In this document: in pieces, positions 62,424 through 64,000 of the stretch
Position numbering within the stretch: position 1 is the stretch's first letter
Layout: the number at the start of each line of letters is the position of its first letter
Source of the DNA: Niallia circulans
GTDB lineage: Bacteria; Bacillota; Bacilli; Bacillales; Cytobacillaceae
NCBI RefSeq assembly: GCF_007273535.1
Contig: NZ_RIBP01000004.1
Coordinates: 3,754,602-3,818,601, forward strand
Direction of reading: 5' to 3'
Length of the DNA: 64,000 nucleotides
Translations under genes and position numbers: made by a program
Notes under the pieces: generated by a model
The model's input: the letters and a program-made list of their open reading frames with translations, nothing else
The model's database searches: none
Told to the model about the DNA's origin: nothing

Positions 62424-64000
62424 CTATAAAAGCAGGCTCCGCAATTCCTCTTCTGTAATAGATGACAGCACGGCTTCTTCTGTATTGATAAGCTCATCAA
62501 CAAGAAGCCGTTTCTTTTCCTGCAGCTCATGGATTTTCTCTTCAATCGTGCCTTTCGCCATCAGCTTGATTACTTGTACCACGTTTTCCTGGCCAATCCG
62601 GTGAGCTCTGTCGGCAGCCTGCTCTTCTACTGCAGGATTCCACCAAGTATCATAAAGAATAACCGTATCAGCACTCATTAAATTAAGCCCTGTTCCGCCT
62701 GCCTTTAAGCTGATTAAAAAGTAGTCCCTTTCACCAGCATTATATCTATGGCAAAGCTCCACTCTTTCACTTGATGGTGTGTTACCGTCCAGATAAAAGA
62801 AAGGCATATCTCTTACAGCAAGCTCTCTGCCAATTAACTCAAGCATCTTCGTAAATTGAGAGAAAATCAGCACACGTCTGCCCGCTTGCTTGGACTCGTC
62901 TACCAATTGCAGCAGCTGCTCCAGCTTAGCGGATTTGCCATTATAGCCGTCCACAAAAAGCGCTGGATGGCAGCAAATTTGTCTTAGTCTCGTCAACCCT
63001 GCCAAAATTCTTATGCGGTTTTTGCGCAGTGTCGCTTTATCGAGATGCTTGAATGTATCATGACGCAGCTTTGCTAAATAAGCACCATACAGTTTCTTTT
63101 GGTCTGGCAGCAAATCGACCGCTTCCTCCCATTCCTCTTTACCAGGCAGCTCCATCAGCACATCCTCTTTAAGGCGGCGCAGCAGAAATGGTTTGATGCG
63201 CTGTGCTATTTGCTTTCTCGTCAGATTGGCATATTCCTTCAAGCTTCTGAAAAGCTGTGGAAAGACAATATAATACAGAGACCACAGCTCTTCAATCGAA
63301 TTTTCCACTGGTGTTCCAGTCAGGGCAAAACGGTTGTCCGCATGCAGTTGCTTCACGGCTTTTGCCGTTTGTGTTCCTGCATTCTTAAAGGCTTGTGCCT
63401 CATCAAAAAATACGGTGTGGAAGGCATGTGTTGCATACCATTTAACATCCTTGCGCAGAAGGGGATAAGATGTAATCACTACATCCATGCCATCAAGCTC
63501 ATCCAGCAGTTTTTTGCGGTCATTTGCAGCACCGTCGATAACAACTGCTTGAATCTCTGGTGCAAATTTCATTATTTCCTGAAGCCAGTTATATGTTAAC
63601 GAAGACGGACAAACAACTAAAACTGGCTTGTTATCTGTTCTTATGGCGGGAAGTTCTGAGGCAATGAAGGTAATGCTTTGCAGCGTTTTTCCCAGCCCCA
63701 TATCATCTGCCAAAATGCCCCCAAAACCATATCGTGCAAGTGTCTTCATCCATTTAAAGCCTGTTTTCTGGTACTCCTTTAAAATGGATTGCAAATGCTT
63801 TGGCACCTCTATGTCGGAGCGTTCTGGATTTCGCATTACTTGCATAAGCTCTGCCATTGATTCGTCCAATTCGATAATGCCTTGTTCTCCATCTGAAAAA
63901 AGGGAAAGACCTTCTGTGAACGGAAGCTCAAACATATCAACTTCTTCTTTCAGCTCCAGCTCTGGAAAGCGCAAAAACTGCTGAATTTTTTCAAATTCCC
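62424..64000 (-). CDS. SNF2-family DEAD/DEAH helicase, C-terminal part (runs off window)
   Basis: The visible 525 codons hold a complete Swi2/Snf2 ATPase core: GGILADDMGLGKTLQS (Walker A), FFDEAQAFKN (Walker B as DEAQ), LTGTPVEN (motif III), FSQFTKML, FYLDGNT, LISLKAGGTGLNL and ADRAHRIGQ (motif VI). The reading frame stays open through base 64000, and the first in-frame TTG (63974) has no ribosome site. The start, and probably an N-terminal SWIM zinc-finger region as in B. subtilis YwqA, therefore lie outside. It is likely a dsDNA translocase in repair or transcription-linked remodelling. Confidence 0.9.
   Translation of the reverse strand, partial: EFEKIQQFLRFPELELKEEVDMFELPFTEGLSLFSDGEQGIIELDESMAELMQVMRNPERSDIEVPKHLQSILKEYQKTGFKWMKTLARYGFGGILADDMGLGKTLQSITFIASELPAIRTDNKPVLVVCPSSLTYNWLQEIMKFAPEIQAVVIDGAANDRKKLLDELDGMDVVITSYPLLRKDVKWYATHAFHTVFFDEAQAFKNAGTQTAKAVKQLHADNRFALTGTPVENSIEELWSLYYIVFPQLFRSLKEYANLTRKQIAQRIKPFLLRRLKEDVLMELPGKEEWEEAVDLLPDQKKLYGAYLAKLRHDTFKHLDKATLRKNRIRILAGLTRLRQICCHPALFVDGYNGKSAKLEQLLQLVDESKQAGRRVLIFSQFTKMLELIGRELAVRDMPFFYLDGNTPSSERVELCHRYNAGERDYFLISLKAGGTGLNLMSADTVILYDTWWNPAVEEQAADRAHRIGQENVVQVIKLMAKGTIEEKIHELQEKKRLLVDELINTEEAVLSSITEEELRSLLL

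Noticed and set aside
63099..63599. 166-residue plus-strand frame opposite the SNF2 helicase gene
   Set aside because: Antisense shadow of a strongly conserved coding frame; Cys/Leu/Phe-rich with no start signal.

Overview
The window looks like a chromosomal segment of an AT-rich, endospore-forming Bacillaceae bacterium (Niallia/Bacillus-like; genus is inference). The reasons are strong SD sequences, many TTG/GTG starts, a c-di-AMP (ydaO-type) riboswitch before kimA, Zur, Rex, cre and XylR sites of Bacillus type, a sigma-D promoter, a glcU-gdh pair, a sporulation-type histidine kinase and a dipicolinate synthase A gene. About 58 protein genes are supported, most on the minus strand. I see no rRNA, tRNA, CRISPR array, IS element or prophage. 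The last gene runs off the right edge.

Layout. 0-13 kb: asparaginase with a divergent AnsR-like repressor; a nitroreductase; acetoin/butanediol dehydrogenase; kimA with its riboswitch; the yjlC-ndh respiratory operon with a Rex site; amino-acid permease, epimerase-like and Old-Yellow-Enzyme genes; a lipoprotein gene with a frameshift in its signal peptide; and a MarR regulator. 13-25 kb: glcU-gdh, then efflux systems with local regulators (TetR/MFS and MarR/MFS/HlyD, each with an operator inside the promoter), an IolR-like DeoR regulator, PsiE and a sugar-efflux MFS. 25-30 kb: aldo-keto reductase plus SGNH esterase, then a zinc-starvation block (znuA-like and zagA) with three Zur boxes.

29-34 kb: an operon of two Gfo/Idh oxidoreductases, a TIM-barrel isomerase and a ThuA-like protein, divergent from an AraC regulator and carrying a cre site. 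This is probably a sugar or glycoside pathway. 34-42 kb: a novel repeat-containing acidic protein, a PhoD-like phosphatase, and a complete NAD salvage operon (pncA-pncB-nadD-nadE) beside a Nudix/winged-helix NrtR-type gene. Both units carry the same 17-bp operator-like sequence. 42-47 kb: chemoreceptor with sigma-D promoter, sensor kinase, and an orphan dpaA.

47-61 kb: a pentose/xylan regulon. It holds an aldo-keto reductase, xylB, xylA, divergent xylR, a DUF624 protein, a GH52 beta-xylosidase, a xylo-oligosaccharide ABC transporter (xynEFG) and its two-component system (xynDC). XylR-like boxes occur both between xylA and xylR and at the xynDC promoter, so one repressor probably ties xylose catabolism to xylo-oligosaccharide sensing. 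61-64 kb: a luciferase-like oxidoreductase, a YkvR-like small protein and a partial SNF2 helicase.
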